The notes beneath the pieces are model-generated. The model did no database searches, was not told the DNA's origin, and saw nothing but the letters and a program-made list of their open reading frames with translations. Shown one piece after another: positions 52,501 to 60,053 of a DNA stretch of 64,000 bases. The position numbers were made by a program, and so were the translations under genes. How positions within the stretch are numbered: the stretch's first letter is position 1; every line of letters starts with the position of its first letter. This stretch comes from Thalassolituus hydrocarboniclasticus (GTDB lineage: Bacteria; Pseudomonadota; Gammaproteobacteria; Pseudomonadales; Oceanobacteraceae), in contig NZ_CP054475.1 in assembly GCF_025345565.1 (NCBI RefSeq), positions 763,501-827,500 on the forward strand, written 5' to 3'.

Positions 52501-53455
52501 TGGCGTGACCCTGCCTGCCGCAGTCAGTACGGCAATCGGCCGTTTTTATCCGCATCATTTTGCCGTCAGCGAACAGAGTGGTGGACAGCTGAAGCCGTTC
52601 TGTTCTGTCAGTGCTCCATTTGCTTACAGCGGCCAGGATATTCGCTGGGAGCTTGCGCCGGTGCTCAGACTCGAAGCGCAGAATGCTGCCAATGTCACGA
52701 CTCTTAATTACACGCAAAGCGGATTTATGAAGTTGCTGGCTGGTAATGCCCAGTTTATGGTTCCGGCAGAAGACAATAGTGCCTTGGCAAATGACGGGTT
52801 GCCAATCACACTCAGCACCGTACTGCAAAGCGGTAATCTGGCGGTCAGTGCCGACGCCGGTGTTCTGAATTACACCCTCAACGTTTTGCAGGATAGTTTT
52901 ACCTATACGAAAGAAACGAGGGCGAAAATCAATCCATTTTCACCGGATATTACGTTAATCCTGAGCCGTTTTGCCGATGCCGATAATACCGATATCAGTG
53001 CACCTCTGGCGTTGAATCCGGCCGCCGCTTTTGAGCTGCGTTATGGGCGCTTATGGCTGGAAGACAGTTATGGTCCGGAGACGCAACCTTTACAGATGCC
53101 AGCGCGAACGGAATATTTTTCTGATGGCCGCTTCTGGCAAAATAACGACGACAGCTGCTGGAATTATAACAGCATCATTAATGCCAGCGTGTTACCGTCA
53201 ACCCTGACCAGTGTGCTGGGTAACAGCCGGACATTGGCCAGTGGCCGCAATACGGATGCGGTGTTACTGCAGGCTCCGGTTTTACACAGCGGCACACCGG
53301 ATACCGGTACGGCGACGGTTAGTTTTTCTGTGCCTGTATGGCTGCAGGATGATTTTGATAATAACGGCTCGCTGGACGAGCCTGAGGCGATGGCCACCTT
53401 TGGTATTTACCGTGGTCATGACCGGGTGATTTACTGGCGTGAAGTCAGGCCCTGA
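49589..53455 (+). CDS. mshQ: MSHA tip adhesin-like protein MshQ
   Basis: A 1288-residue secreted protein, last gene of the locus. Signal peptide LLWLLLSNIAAFAAPG. The N-terminal part has three related beta-sandwich modules opening SDDFERNTLGPNW, CDDFERSSLGADW and TDDFNRSSAGNDW (about residues 30, 190 and 350); the first two share WWRRGDD.FSEDPD. The third continues as a legume-lectin-like fold (GISVVFSDA, GGWLGIGLDEYG). The C-terminal half, from VHHFEMDYASSGLTC, fits the DUF6701 region of MshQ proteins. I infer a pilus-associated adhesin. Ligand is unknown. Confidence 0.9.
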   Translation: MRIALRLLLSNCFLLWLLLSNIAAFAAPGDIIFSDDFERNTLGPNWAVSSGSNAGISNATANSQSRSLFLRWDTVSVDTPVFDMTGKNGATLSFWWRRGDDSFSEDPDGNEDLIIYILLNNTTWVELDRFAGNGTAGESGLAEYELPAAAMYTGLRIRFQLDRGNGPDNDYWHVDDVKLTESRGYCGDDFVIFCDDFERSSLGADWSVTSAGGNAGISSATSRSPTRSLNTNSGIVGVQLKTLDLSFYSEVTVEYWWRRGDDAFSEDPDPGEDLVAEYRTDNGSWIVLQTILGNGLTGDTGNSSFTLPASALSSNFQFRFRQTGGNSGGNDYFHLDDLRIKADSAPLTCFTDDFNRSSAGNDWVTSAVSGSFTPSLVNNRLRLTQDVTYQSTASTLQRLFPAANNIVVIEFTHYAWSTSFFGTGADGISVVFSDATITPQSGSFGGSLGYAQRDNGDPGFAGGWLGIGLDEYGNFSNPTEGRIGGPGARSDSVTIRGSGSGSSGYRYLTGTNSLSPGVDQRPTSSAGGPAHRYRFVIDSRVAGQSLVSVQRDTGSGYATLVAPVNIANINGQAAIPQNLLLSLTGSTGASSNNHEIDRLRVCANTINPIGPIVHHFEMDYASSGLTCSPQEVLIRACANASCSSLYTDPVTVTLAPSGWQGGNVQTFSGGSATLALRQNIAGSVNLQVLSSVPVSQAFTSNLCSRDGGALSTNCSMTFADSGFVLDIPDFPAGLGTSDVLLKAVKKDDSTQACVPGFANVSRDVVLNSQYIDPGNSSRVVSWPVTVNGNNIADISASPVTLTLNFDANGQTPLQINYADAGLMQLNVRYEGSGSEAGLVMSGNDRFVSYPAGFCIQTDANAGECNPASAANYAGCPAFAKAGDNFNLNISAVGWQSAADTDFCDNTPTPGFALTDMALSTELVAPSGGVNAVLTPAQYNHNAAVDNKNILAANVSEVGVFNIRLTAGSNYHGVTLPAAVSTAIGRFYPHHFAVSEQSGGQLKPFCSVSAPFAYSGQDIRWELAPVLRLEAQNAANVTTLNYTQSGFMKLLAGNAQFMVPAEDNSALANDGLPITLSTVLQSGNLAVSADAGVLNYTLNVLQDSFTYTKETRAKINPFSPDITLILSRFADADNTDISAPLALNPAAAFELRYGRLWLEDSYGPETQPLQMPARTEYFSDGRFWQNNDDSCWNYNSIINASVLPSTLTSVLGNSRTLASGRNTDAVLLQAPVLHSGTPDTGTATVSFSVPVWLQDDFDNNGSLDEPEAMATFGIYRGHDRVIYWREVRP

Positions 53456-53465
53456 GGCCTGACTT
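53442..53465. terminator. Hairpin between convergent mshQ and ntrC
   Basis: AAGTCAGGCC pairs perfectly with GGCCTGACTT around CTGA, spanning the mshQ stop. Neither strand has a T-run after it, so it is a weak or factor-assisted terminator at best. Confidence 0.5.
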
Positions 53466-53475
53466 ATAAAAGGAC

Positions 53476-54906
53476 TTACTCGTCGCTGTCATCGTCATCA
53501 TCAGAACCGTGGCCATCCATATTCAGTTCTTTGATTTTACGGGTCAGCGTATTACGTCCCCAGCCCAGCAGGTTGGCGGCATCACGGCGGCGCCCGGCGG
53601 TATGCTTGAGTGCCGTTTCAATCATAATGCGTTCAAACACCGGTACGGCGGTATCCAGCAGATTGGTAACACCATTGGCCAGTTGCTGGTCTGCCCAGTA
53701 GCGCAGCGTCTGCTCCCAGTTGCCGGAGGTATGAATGCTGCCCTGCTGTTCCAAAAGTTCCGGTGGCAGGTCACTGATCAATACTTCACGGCCGGACGCC
53801 ATGACGGTAATCCAGCGGCAGGTATTTTCCAGCTGACGGACGTTGCCCGGCCAGTCGAGCGAGCTTAAATAATCTTCGGTTTCGCTGCGCAGGGTTTTGG
53901 CTTCGACTTCCAGCTCTTCGGCGGCACGCTTTAAAAAGTGTGACAATAATTTCGGAATATCTTCGCGGCGATCCGCCAGACGTGGCAGATGAATACGGAT
54001 AACGTTAAGACGGTGGAATAAATCCTCGCGGAAACGTCCTTCTTTAACCAGACCTTCAAGGTTCTGGTGAGTTGCGGCAATAATCCGTACATTCACTTTG
54101 ACCGGCGTGGTACCACCTACGCGGTAAAATTCACCATCGGCCAGAACACGCAATAAACGGGTCTGGGTATCGGCCGGCATATCACCGATTTCGTCGAGAA
54201 ATAACGTACCGCCATTGGCCTGTTCAAAACGACCGCGGCGCTGACCGCCGGCACCGGTGAAGGAGCCTTTTTCGTGGCCGAATAATTCTGACTCGATCAG
54301 GTCTTTGGGAATAGCCGCCATATTCAGGGCAATAAATGGCTGCGCTGAACGCGGGCTGTGTTTGTGCAGGGCATGGGCAACCAGTTCTTTACCGGTACCG
54401 GATTCACCGTTAATTAATACGGTAATATTGGATTGCGACAAGCGGCCGATAGCACGGAAAACTTCCTGCATAGCCGGCGCTTCGCCAATAATTTCATGCT
54501 CTTCGGTTTCTTCCGCGCTCTGTGGCGCATTGGCGTTTAATTCGGCGAAGTGGGCAATCGCACGGTGAATCAGACTAACGGCTTCATCCACGTCGAATGG
54601 CTTGGGTAAATATTCAAACGCACCCTGCTGATAGGACGATACCGCGCTTTCCAGGTCGGAATGGGCGGTCATAATAATCACCGGTAAATCCGGGTGAGCT
54701 TCGTGCGCATGGCGTAATAACGCCAGACCATCCATGCCGGGCATACGGATATCGGAAATAATGGCATCCGGATGTTCGCGCTTTAATGCTGCCAGTGCCG
54801 GTTCCGCCTGTTCAAACACGCGGGTGGTGATATTGGCCTGTTCCAGAGCTTTTTCCAGAACCCAGCGGATTGATTTGTCGTCGTCGATAATCCAGACAGT
54901 GCTCAT
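53476..54906 (-). CDS. ntrC: Nitrogen regulatory protein NtrC
   Basis: A 476-residue sigma-54 activator of nitrogen assimilation. The receiver domain has phospho-acceptor Asp52 in IISDIRMPGMDG. The AAA+ domain has GESGTGKE, the sigma-54 loop as GSFTGA (Ser for the usual Ala) and GGTLFLDEIGDMP. The Fis-type helix-turn-helix is RRDAANLLGWGRNTLTRKIK, with an acidic tail GSDDDDDSDE. It begins 2 bp after ntrB and is convergent with mshQ. Confidence 0.96.
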   Translation of the reverse strand: MSTVWIIDDDKSIRWVLEKALEQANITTRVFEQAEPALAALKREHPDAIISDIRMPGMDGLALLRHAHEAHPDLPVIIMTAHSDLESAVSSYQQGAFEYLPKPFDVDEAVSLIHRAIAHFAELNANAPQSAEETEEHEIIGEAPAMQEVFRAIGRLSQSNITVLINGESGTGKELVAHALHKHSPRSAQPFIALNMAAIPKDLIESELFGHEKGSFTGAGGQRRGRFEQANGGTLFLDEIGDMPADTQTRLLRVLADGEFYRVGGTTPVKVNVRIIAATHQNLEGLVKEGRFREDLFHRLNVIRIHLPRLADRREDIPKLLSHFLKRAAEELEVEAKTLRSETEDYLSSLDWPGNVRQLENTCRWITVMASGREVLISDLPPELLEQQGSIHTSGNWEQTLRYWADQQLANGVTNLLDTAVPVFERIMIETALKHTAGRRRDAANLLGWGRNTLTRKIKELNMDGHGSDDDDDSDE

Positions 54907-54908
54907 AG

Positions 54909-55985
54909 TTATTCCAGAGGTAAATAAATAGAGAAGACGGTTTTACTGGCGTCACTGACAAATTCAATGATGCCGTTCTTCTGATTGATAATGGATTGTG
55001 AGATCGATAATCCCAGTCCGGTGCCGTCGGCGCGGCCGCTGACCATCGGGTAGAAAAGATTTTCACGTAATTCTTCGGGGATGCCCGGGCCGTTGTCGCT
55101 GATGTCGATTTGTGCGACCAGACGGTGACGCTGATGGCCAATGGTAAACTGGCGCACGGTGCGGGTGCGCAAACTCAGCTGTGGCTGTGCCAGTGGTGGC
55201 TGGGCTTCGAGCATTGCCTGCATGGCGTTGCGGCAGATATTCAGCAGCGCCTGAATCAGCTGACCTTTGTCGGCCTCAAGCTCCGGAATGGATGGATCGT
55301 AATCGCGTTCGATATTGATGCGTCCGCCAGATTCAACATCAATCAGCTGGCAGACTCGTTCCAGCACTTCGTGAATATTAACCTGTTCCTGTTTCGGAAT
55401 CTGACGCGGGCCAAGCAGACGGTCGACCAGGTCACGCAGGCGGTCGGCCTCTTCAATAATAATGTTGGTGTATTCCTTCAGGTCGGCCGAAGGCAGTTCA
55501 CGCTCCAGCAATTGCGCCGCGCCGCGGATACCACCGAGAGGATTCTTGATTTCGTGGGCCAGACCGCGCACCAGCGAGCGGGTGGTTTCCTGTTTGGCGA
55601 TCAGCTGTTCTTCACGGCTGATACGCATCAGCCGGTCACGGCCCTGCAGTTCGATCAGCAGCGATGGCAGGCGGCTTTCCGGATGGGACACCGGGCTGAC
55701 GCTGTAATCCAGAGTCATCTGTTGCTGATTGTGCAGCTGAATAGTGGCTTCACGTTTGGTGTAGGAGTGGCCGGTAATAATGGCCTGTTCCAGTGCGCTG
55801 GTCGCCTCTTCAGATTCGATGGCGAGTTCAAAAAAGGGTACGCCGAGACAGCGTTTGCCGCTCATTTCCAGCAGGGCTTCGGCCGCCGGGTTCATATAAA
55901 GAACCGTCAGGTCGGCATCCAGCAGCAGAACCCCGGTATTGAGGTGCTCCAGTAGACGTTGATTGATGATCGGGCTGGCCAGCAT
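54909..55985 (-). CDS. ntrB: Nitrogen regulatory sensor kinase NtrB
   Basis: A 358-residue cytoplasmic kinase/phosphatase for NtrC, controlled by PII in other bacteria. An N-terminal PAS domain (GVLLLDADLTVLYMNPAAEA) precedes the H-box LVRGLAHEIKNPLGG (His144), an N-box NICRNAMQAM, and G-boxes DNGPGIPEEL and GRADGTGLGLSISQS. No transmembrane segment is present. A sigma-54 promoter and NtrC-like sites lie upstream, pointing to autoregulation. Confidence 0.96.
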   Translation of the reverse strand: MLASPIINQRLLEHLNTGVLLLDADLTVLYMNPAAEALLEMSGKRCLGVPFFELAIESEEATSALEQAIITGHSYTKREATIQLHNQQQMTLDYSVSPVSHPESRLPSLLIELQGRDRLMRISREEQLIAKQETTRSLVRGLAHEIKNPLGGIRGAAQLLERELPSADLKEYTNIIIEEADRLRDLVDRLLGPRQIPKQEQVNIHEVLERVCQLIDVESGGRINIERDYDPSIPELEADKGQLIQALLNICRNAMQAMLEAQPPLAQPQLSLRTRTVRQFTIGHQRHRLVAQIDISDNGPGIPEELRENLFYPMVSGRADGTGLGLSISQSIINQKNGIIEFVSDASKTVFSIYLPLE

Positions 55986-56113
55986 GCTTATCTCCGTTTG
56001 CTGCCTGTATTAACGCCGTGTCAGGCGTGGGTCAGACCACTCCATCTGCAGGAATACCAGAGGGCAGTCGTGGCCATCTGTCAGGCCGCTGAAACATTGT
56101 GCACATGGCTTTC

Positions 56114-56129
56114 AGCAAAAACTGAGCCA
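56114..56129 (-). promoter_or_regulatory. Sigma-54 promoter of ntrBC
   Basis: The minus strand reads TGGCTC, AGTTT, TTGCT: one mismatch from TGGCAC-N5-TTGCT, with the required GG-N10-GC spacing. Predicted start near 56103, giving a leader of about 118 nt to the ntrB ATG. Confidence 0.72.
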
Positions 56130-56153
56130 TATATAAAAGGTTATTACCTGGGT

Positions 56154-56273
56154 GCACAATATTAGCGCCAGAGTGGGCGGTTCATGTTGCTAAGTCGAAC
56201 ATGAGGGAACATACAGGAGATTTTCGCGCACAAAAACAGTGCCTTTGATTATTTTGGTGCGCGAAATTGGTGC
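56154..56273 (-). promoter_or_regulatory. Three NtrC-like enhancer sites
   Basis: GCAC-N7-GTGC-type dyads, as in enteric glnA enhancers: 56154-56168 (second half GCGC), 56228-56242 (perfect) and 56259-56273 (first half GCGC). Centres are 74 and 31 bp apart, close to 7 and 3 helical turns, and about 58, 132 and 163 bp upstream of the predicted start. Confidence 0.65.
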
Positions 56274-56279
56274 CTTGTG

Positions 56280-56810
56280 TCAGCGACCTGAACGGTTCAG
56301 TACCGAAGCGCGCTGCACATAGATGGTTACCACATTGCTGCTGGTAATGGTGTTGCCGGCTTTATCACGCACGACCAGTTGCAGGGCGTGTTCGCCACGG
56401 CTGAGATTGGTGAGCTGAAAGGCCGTTTGTCGTCCCTGTCGCAACACTTCGCCGTTATCCAGCAGATAGAGGGTGTCAGCTTCACGCAGAGCCGGGCTGA
56501 GGACGCCGGAGACCTCGACATTACCGGCAAAGCCGGTGGGAATATCCTGGCCATTGGTTGGCGTGATAATGGTCAGGCTGGTGTAGTTAAAGCTGGGTTC
56601 ATTCACCTTCGCTGGCTGGTGAGCAGTGGGAGGGGCGACATAGGCCGGAATGGAAGGCAGCTCTTTCACCGCGTGCTTTTCAGAGTTTTTCCCCGGCTTA
56701 TCACTGAAGATAACGTTGCCGTTGGCATCGCGGCTGATGTACACCTCGGTCGCCAGACTGGTGCAGGCTGTTAGTAAGAGAATGAGTGACATCAGTGTCT
56801 TTTTAGTCAT
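56280..56810 (-). CDS. DUF4124-domain lipoprotein
   Basis: A 176-residue exported protein. LILLLTACTS reads as a lipobox. The N-terminal DUF4124 domain is EVYISRDANGNVIFSDKPG; a Pro-rich linker and an Ig-like beta domain (VEVSGVLSPALREADTLYLL to GEHALQLVVRDKAGNTI) follow. DUF4124 genes are often next to glnA-ntrBC in gammaproteobacteria; glnA itself is not here. Function is unknown. The 294 bp between it and dtd show no gene or clear signal. Confidence 0.85.
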   Translation of the reverse strand: MTKKTLMSLILLLTACTSLATEVYISRDANGNVIFSDKPGKNSEKHAVKELPSIPAYVAPPTAHQPAKVNEPSFNYTSLTIITPTNGQDIPTGFAGNVEVSGVLSPALREADTLYLLDNGEVLRQGRQTAFQLTNLSRGEHALQLVVRDKAGNTITSSNVVTIYVQRASVLNRSGR

Positions 56811-57104
56811 GATAATCCTGCATATTTAAGTCGGTTGTCCGGAAGAAGTATGGCCGCAGAACTCCAGCGTACACCCGTTGGGCTGTTTCCGTATCTGCTA
56901 TATTGCCGCCCGGAGGTTATATCAGCAAGGCGGAGCCGCGGGCGCGACCCGGTTATCACTGAGACAGCATTTATCGGCTGATGATCCGTTATGGCAGACG
57001 AATCCGCCAGCCGGATGGCTATCTTTGGCGGTATATGACCAGAGGCTTGCGCCTGTGTGCTGAGCGGTTATTCTCTGCGCTTTTGTGTTCTGGGCAGAGT
57101 ATCT

Positions 57105-57539
57105 ATGATCGGATTGATTCAGCGCGTCAGCAATGCCAGCGTGGTGGTGGATGGCGAAACCACAGGAGCCATTGGCGACGGCATTCTGTTATTACTGGGT
57201 GTGCAGCGCGATGATACGCCGGCCAGCGCCGATAAGCTGCTGAATAAAGTACTGAACTACCGTATTTTTGCCGATGAGCAGGGGCGCATGAACCGCAGCC
57301 TGCTTGATTGCGGTTATGAGTTGCTGGTGGTGTCGCAGTTCACGCTGGCGGCTGATACCGGCAAAGGCACCCGCCCGGGTTTTTCCCGCGCAGCAGCGCC
57401 GGAGCTGGCCGATGAGTTATACCGCTATTTTCTGCAGCAGGCGGCGTTGCAGGTAACCACCGCCAGCGGTCGCTTTGGTGCGGACATGAAAGTATCTCTG
57501 ACCAACGATGGCCCGGTGACCTTCTGGCTCGAAGTCTGA
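57105..57539 (+). CDS. dtd: D-aminoacyl-tRNA deacylase
   Basis: A 144-residue dimeric enzyme that hydrolyses D-aminoacyl-tRNAs and recycles the tRNA. Family motifs are MIGLIQRVSNASVVVDGE at the start, LLVVSQFTLAADTGKGTRPG (SQFTL) and the chirality-proofreading Gly-cisPro motif in TNDGPVTFWLEV. The ATG at 57105 gives the normal length; the frame is open from 57057. Confidence 0.96.
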   Translation: MIGLIQRVSNASVVVDGETTGAIGDGILLLLGVQRDDTPASADKLLNKVLNYRIFADEQGRMNRSLLDCGYELLVVSQFTLAADTGKGTRPGFSRAAAPELADELYRYFLQQAALQVTTASGRFGADMKVSLTNDGPVTFWLEV

Positions 57540-57690
57540 CATGTCTCCACACAGGCCAGCTTGGCGTGCTCTTTGTGTTGGCGGGTGAATCGGCGCGCAC
57601 TTCTTGCTATGCTCGCGACCCATTTTTATCCGACCGTTGTCAGCTTGTGCTGAGCTGTAGTTAACAACGGCGTGTATAGCGGAGAACATC

Positions 57691-58065
57691 GTGGATTACT
57701 CTGTACTGAAACACTCACATGCGGGCTTTGCCTATTTAACCGTCCTGCTGTTTGCCGGCCGCTTTATGCTGTTTTATTTCGCACCGGTCTGGCGCCGGAA
57801 CAAACTGCTGAAAATACTGCCTCATGTGCTCGATACCCTGCTGCTGGTGTTTGCCATTATGCTGTGTATCCGCATTGCCCAGTACCCGCTGACCGATGCC
57901 TGGCTGACCGCTAAAGTCATTGGCTTGTTGCTGTACATCGGTTTTGGCACCGCCGCGATCAAGCGCGCCAGCCGCAGTGCCTTTTTTATGGCGTTATTGA
58001 GTTATGCCTATGTTCTTGGCGTAGCAAAAACGCATAATGTTGTATCCTGGTTTTCGTATTTCTGA
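57691..58065 (+). CDS. SirB-family membrane protein
   Basis: A 124-residue inner-membrane protein with four hydrophobic helices. The pattern HSHAGFAYLTVLLFAGRF, VLDTLLLVFAIML and GLLLYIGFGTAAIKRA matches SirB2-type proteins, named for a Salmonella regulator locus but of unclear biochemical role. It starts with GTG at 57691 after GGAGAACATC. It precedes the copper genes by 19 bp and may be transcribed with them. Confidence 0.82.
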   Translation: MDYSVLKHSHAGFAYLTVLLFAGRFMLFYFAPVWRRNKLLKILPHVLDTLLLVFAIMLCIRIAQYPLTDAWLTAKVIGLLLYIGFGTAAIKRASRSAFFMALLSYAYVLGVAKTHNVVSWFSYF

Positions 58066-58084
58066 TCAATAACAGGACAGAAAC

Positions 58085-58555
58085 TTGCAGACACTGAGCC
58101 TCTCATCCATCAACCGCCGGCTGCGCGGCCCTTTTTATGGGCTGCTGGTACTGTCGTTGGTGTTTGCAGTGGTGCTGAGTGCCAACAGCCAGGCGCTGAT
58201 GCTCTGGCAAATGACAGCGCAGAATGAGCTGGTACAGATGAAGGCGGGCGGCGATTCTCAGATGCCTGCTGATATGCCTGCCTGTCACAGCATGATGGCT
58301 ATGGATGATATGAGCGGTGCTCAGCACGTCTCATACAACAGCAATATGCACAGCGCCGGTGAACATAGTAGCGTCACGATGACCGACTGTGATGCATCCT
58401 GCCCCTGCTGTGCCGGTGCCTGTTCTTCTTTTGCCATGACGCTGGATATGCCGCGTGCCATACGCAGCAAACAGCAGAGTTTTTCCCGCTATGACCCACG
58501 CCCGGCTGCGGCCGTGGTGCTGGCCCTGCCGCAACGTCCCCCCATTTTCAGCTGA
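58085..58555 (+). CDS. Small Met/His/Cys-rich membrane-anchored protein, putative copper handling
   Basis: A 156-residue protein with one N-terminal hydrophobic helix (FYGLLVLSLVFAVVLSANS), then a segment rich in metal-binding residues: MPADMPACHSMMAMDDMSG, NMHSAGEHSS and DCDASCPCCAGACSS. Its position just before cusC suggests copper or silver binding in the periplasm. It resembles short DUF2946-type proteins, which I cannot confirm. The start is TTG at 58085, after CAGGACAG; no ATG fits. Confidence 0.72.
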   Translation: MQTLSLSSINRRLRGPFYGLLVLSLVFAVVLSANSQALMLWQMTAQNELVQMKAGGDSQMPADMPACHSMMAMDDMSGAQHVSYNSNMHSAGEHSSVTMTDCDASCPCCAGACSSFAMTLDMPRAIRSKQQSFSRYDPRPAAAVVLALPQRPPIFS

Positions 58556-58641
58556 ATCATCGCTACAGAACCGCATGGATATTGGCGACAACCGCCGCTG
58601 ATCTGTGTGTTTTTTTGATTTGCTGAAAGTGGAGTATTTCC

Positions 58642-60048
58642 ATGATGTCGTTTTTTACCGGCCGCCACCCCGCCGCGCAGGCCATTATGTTTGCGCTGCT
58701 GTGCTGGCCAGCGCTCAGTATGCAGGCCGCAGAGCCGGACCTGAGTCTGGAGCAGACGCGCAGTTACGCGTTGCAGTCGGACCCGGCACTGCGCAGCCAG
58801 CGTCAGCTGGAACAGGCCTATCGCCAGGACAGCGCCGCCAGTCGTTACTGGCCTAATCCGAAAATCGCGCTGAATGCGCAGAATCTACCTACCGACTCCT
58901 GGTCGTTTGAGCAGGAACCCATGACCCAGATCCAGCTGGGGATCAGCCAGATGCTGCCGCGCGGTGACAGCCTCGGCCTGCAGGCACAGAAGCAAAGTCT
59001 GATGGCCGGCCTCAGCCGCGAAAATCAGGCGCTGCGGGCCCGCGAGCTGCGTCGTGAAGTGTCACTGCTGTGGCTCGAAGCCGCCCGTGCGCAGGCGGCG
59101 GAACAGCTGACCGCTGGTCATCTGCAGCATTTGCAGCAGCAGGCTGCGGTGCTGAACCGCCGTTACCGTAATGCCAGCGGACTGAATGCCGACAGCGGGC
59201 CGCAGCAACAGGATTTGCTGCGCGTTGAGCTGGAAACCCAGCGTATCCGTGAGCGCCTGCTGAATCTGCAGCAGCAGTATCAGGCTGCGCGTCAGCGGCT
59301 GAATGAATGGCTGCCGGATAATGAGGCGGCGAGTGCCCTGACACTGTCGGATGCCCCGGCGTTTGAACCGTCAGAGGTGCTGGCCGGCATCATGGCCGAC
59401 GATCAGGCGCTGGCAGCACTGCTTATGCAGCACCCGCTGTTGGCGCAGGCAGAAAACCGCGTTGCCAGTGCCGCCGCCGATATCGAACTGGCGCGTCAGG
59501 AGAACAAGGCACAATGGGGTATTCAGGCCAGTTATGGCTATCGCGGTGATGATGCGATGGGGAACGACCGTGCGGATTTTGTTTCCGTGGGTGTCAGCGT
59601 CGACCTGCCGTTGTTTAACGGCGAGCGCAACGAGCGCAAAGTGGCCGCCAGCGTACGCCGCCGCGAAGCCGAGCAGACCCGCCAGCAACTGTTGTTACGC
59701 CAGCTGCTCAGCGCAGTGCGCAACGAATGGGCTCAGTATCAGCTGCAGCGCCAGCGGCTGGAATTTTACGATCAGACGTTGCTGCCACAGATCAGCCGTC
59801 AGCAGCAGGCCGTGGAGAGCAGCTACGGCCAGGACCGGAATGACTTTAACGATGTCATCCGTGCGCTGATGGAGCGTCTCAATGGCGATATCGAACGCCT
59901 TAACCTTTTGCGTGAACTGCACAAAACCGCAATCCGCCTTGAATTTTATGCCCCCGGATTTTCTGAACTGCCACCTGCCGCCCCTGCAGAACCCGCCTCT
60001 GCGGCGCAGCTGAGCATGAAATTCGGCCACGGCACTGAACAGGAATAA
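58642..60048 (+). CDS. cusC: CusC-like outer-membrane efflux protein (TolC family)
   Basis: A 468-residue outer-membrane channel component. Signal region IMFALLCWPALSMQAAEP is followed by two TolC-type repeats of long helices and strands (QTRSYALQSDPALRSQRQLE, SRYWPNPKIALNAQNLP; and AQWGIQASYGYRGDDAMGN, VSVGVSVDLPLFNGERN). GGAG precedes the ATG. With the two genes after it, it forms a tripartite heavy-metal export pump. CzcC-type specificity is possible; Cus is favoured by the adaptor and pump. Confidence 0.87.
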   Translation: MMSFFTGRHPAAQAIMFALLCWPALSMQAAEPDLSLEQTRSYALQSDPALRSQRQLEQAYRQDSAASRYWPNPKIALNAQNLPTDSWSFEQEPMTQIQLGISQMLPRGDSLGLQAQKQSLMAGLSRENQALRARELRREVSLLWLEAARAQAAEQLTAGHLQHLQQQAAVLNRRYRNASGLNADSGPQQQDLLRVELETQRIRERLLNLQQQYQAARQRLNEWLPDNEAASALTLSDAPAFEPSEVLAGIMADDQALAALLMQHPLLAQAENRVASAAADIELARQENKAQWGIQASYGYRGDDAMGNDRADFVSVGVSVDLPLFNGERNERKVAASVRRREAEQTRQQLLLRQLLSAVRNEWAQYQLQRQRLEFYDQTLLPQISRQQQAVESSYGQDRNDFNDVIRALMERLNGDIERLNLLRELHKTAIRLEFYAPGFSELPPAAPAEPASAAQLSMKFGHGTEQE

Positions 60049-60053
60049 ACGTT

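Noticed and set aside
56222-56266. Inverted repeat TTTCGCGCAC / GTGCGCGAAA as a DUF4124 terminator
   Set aside because: The 25-bp loop and absence of a T-run make it unlikely; the arms are better explained as parts of the NtrC-like sites.
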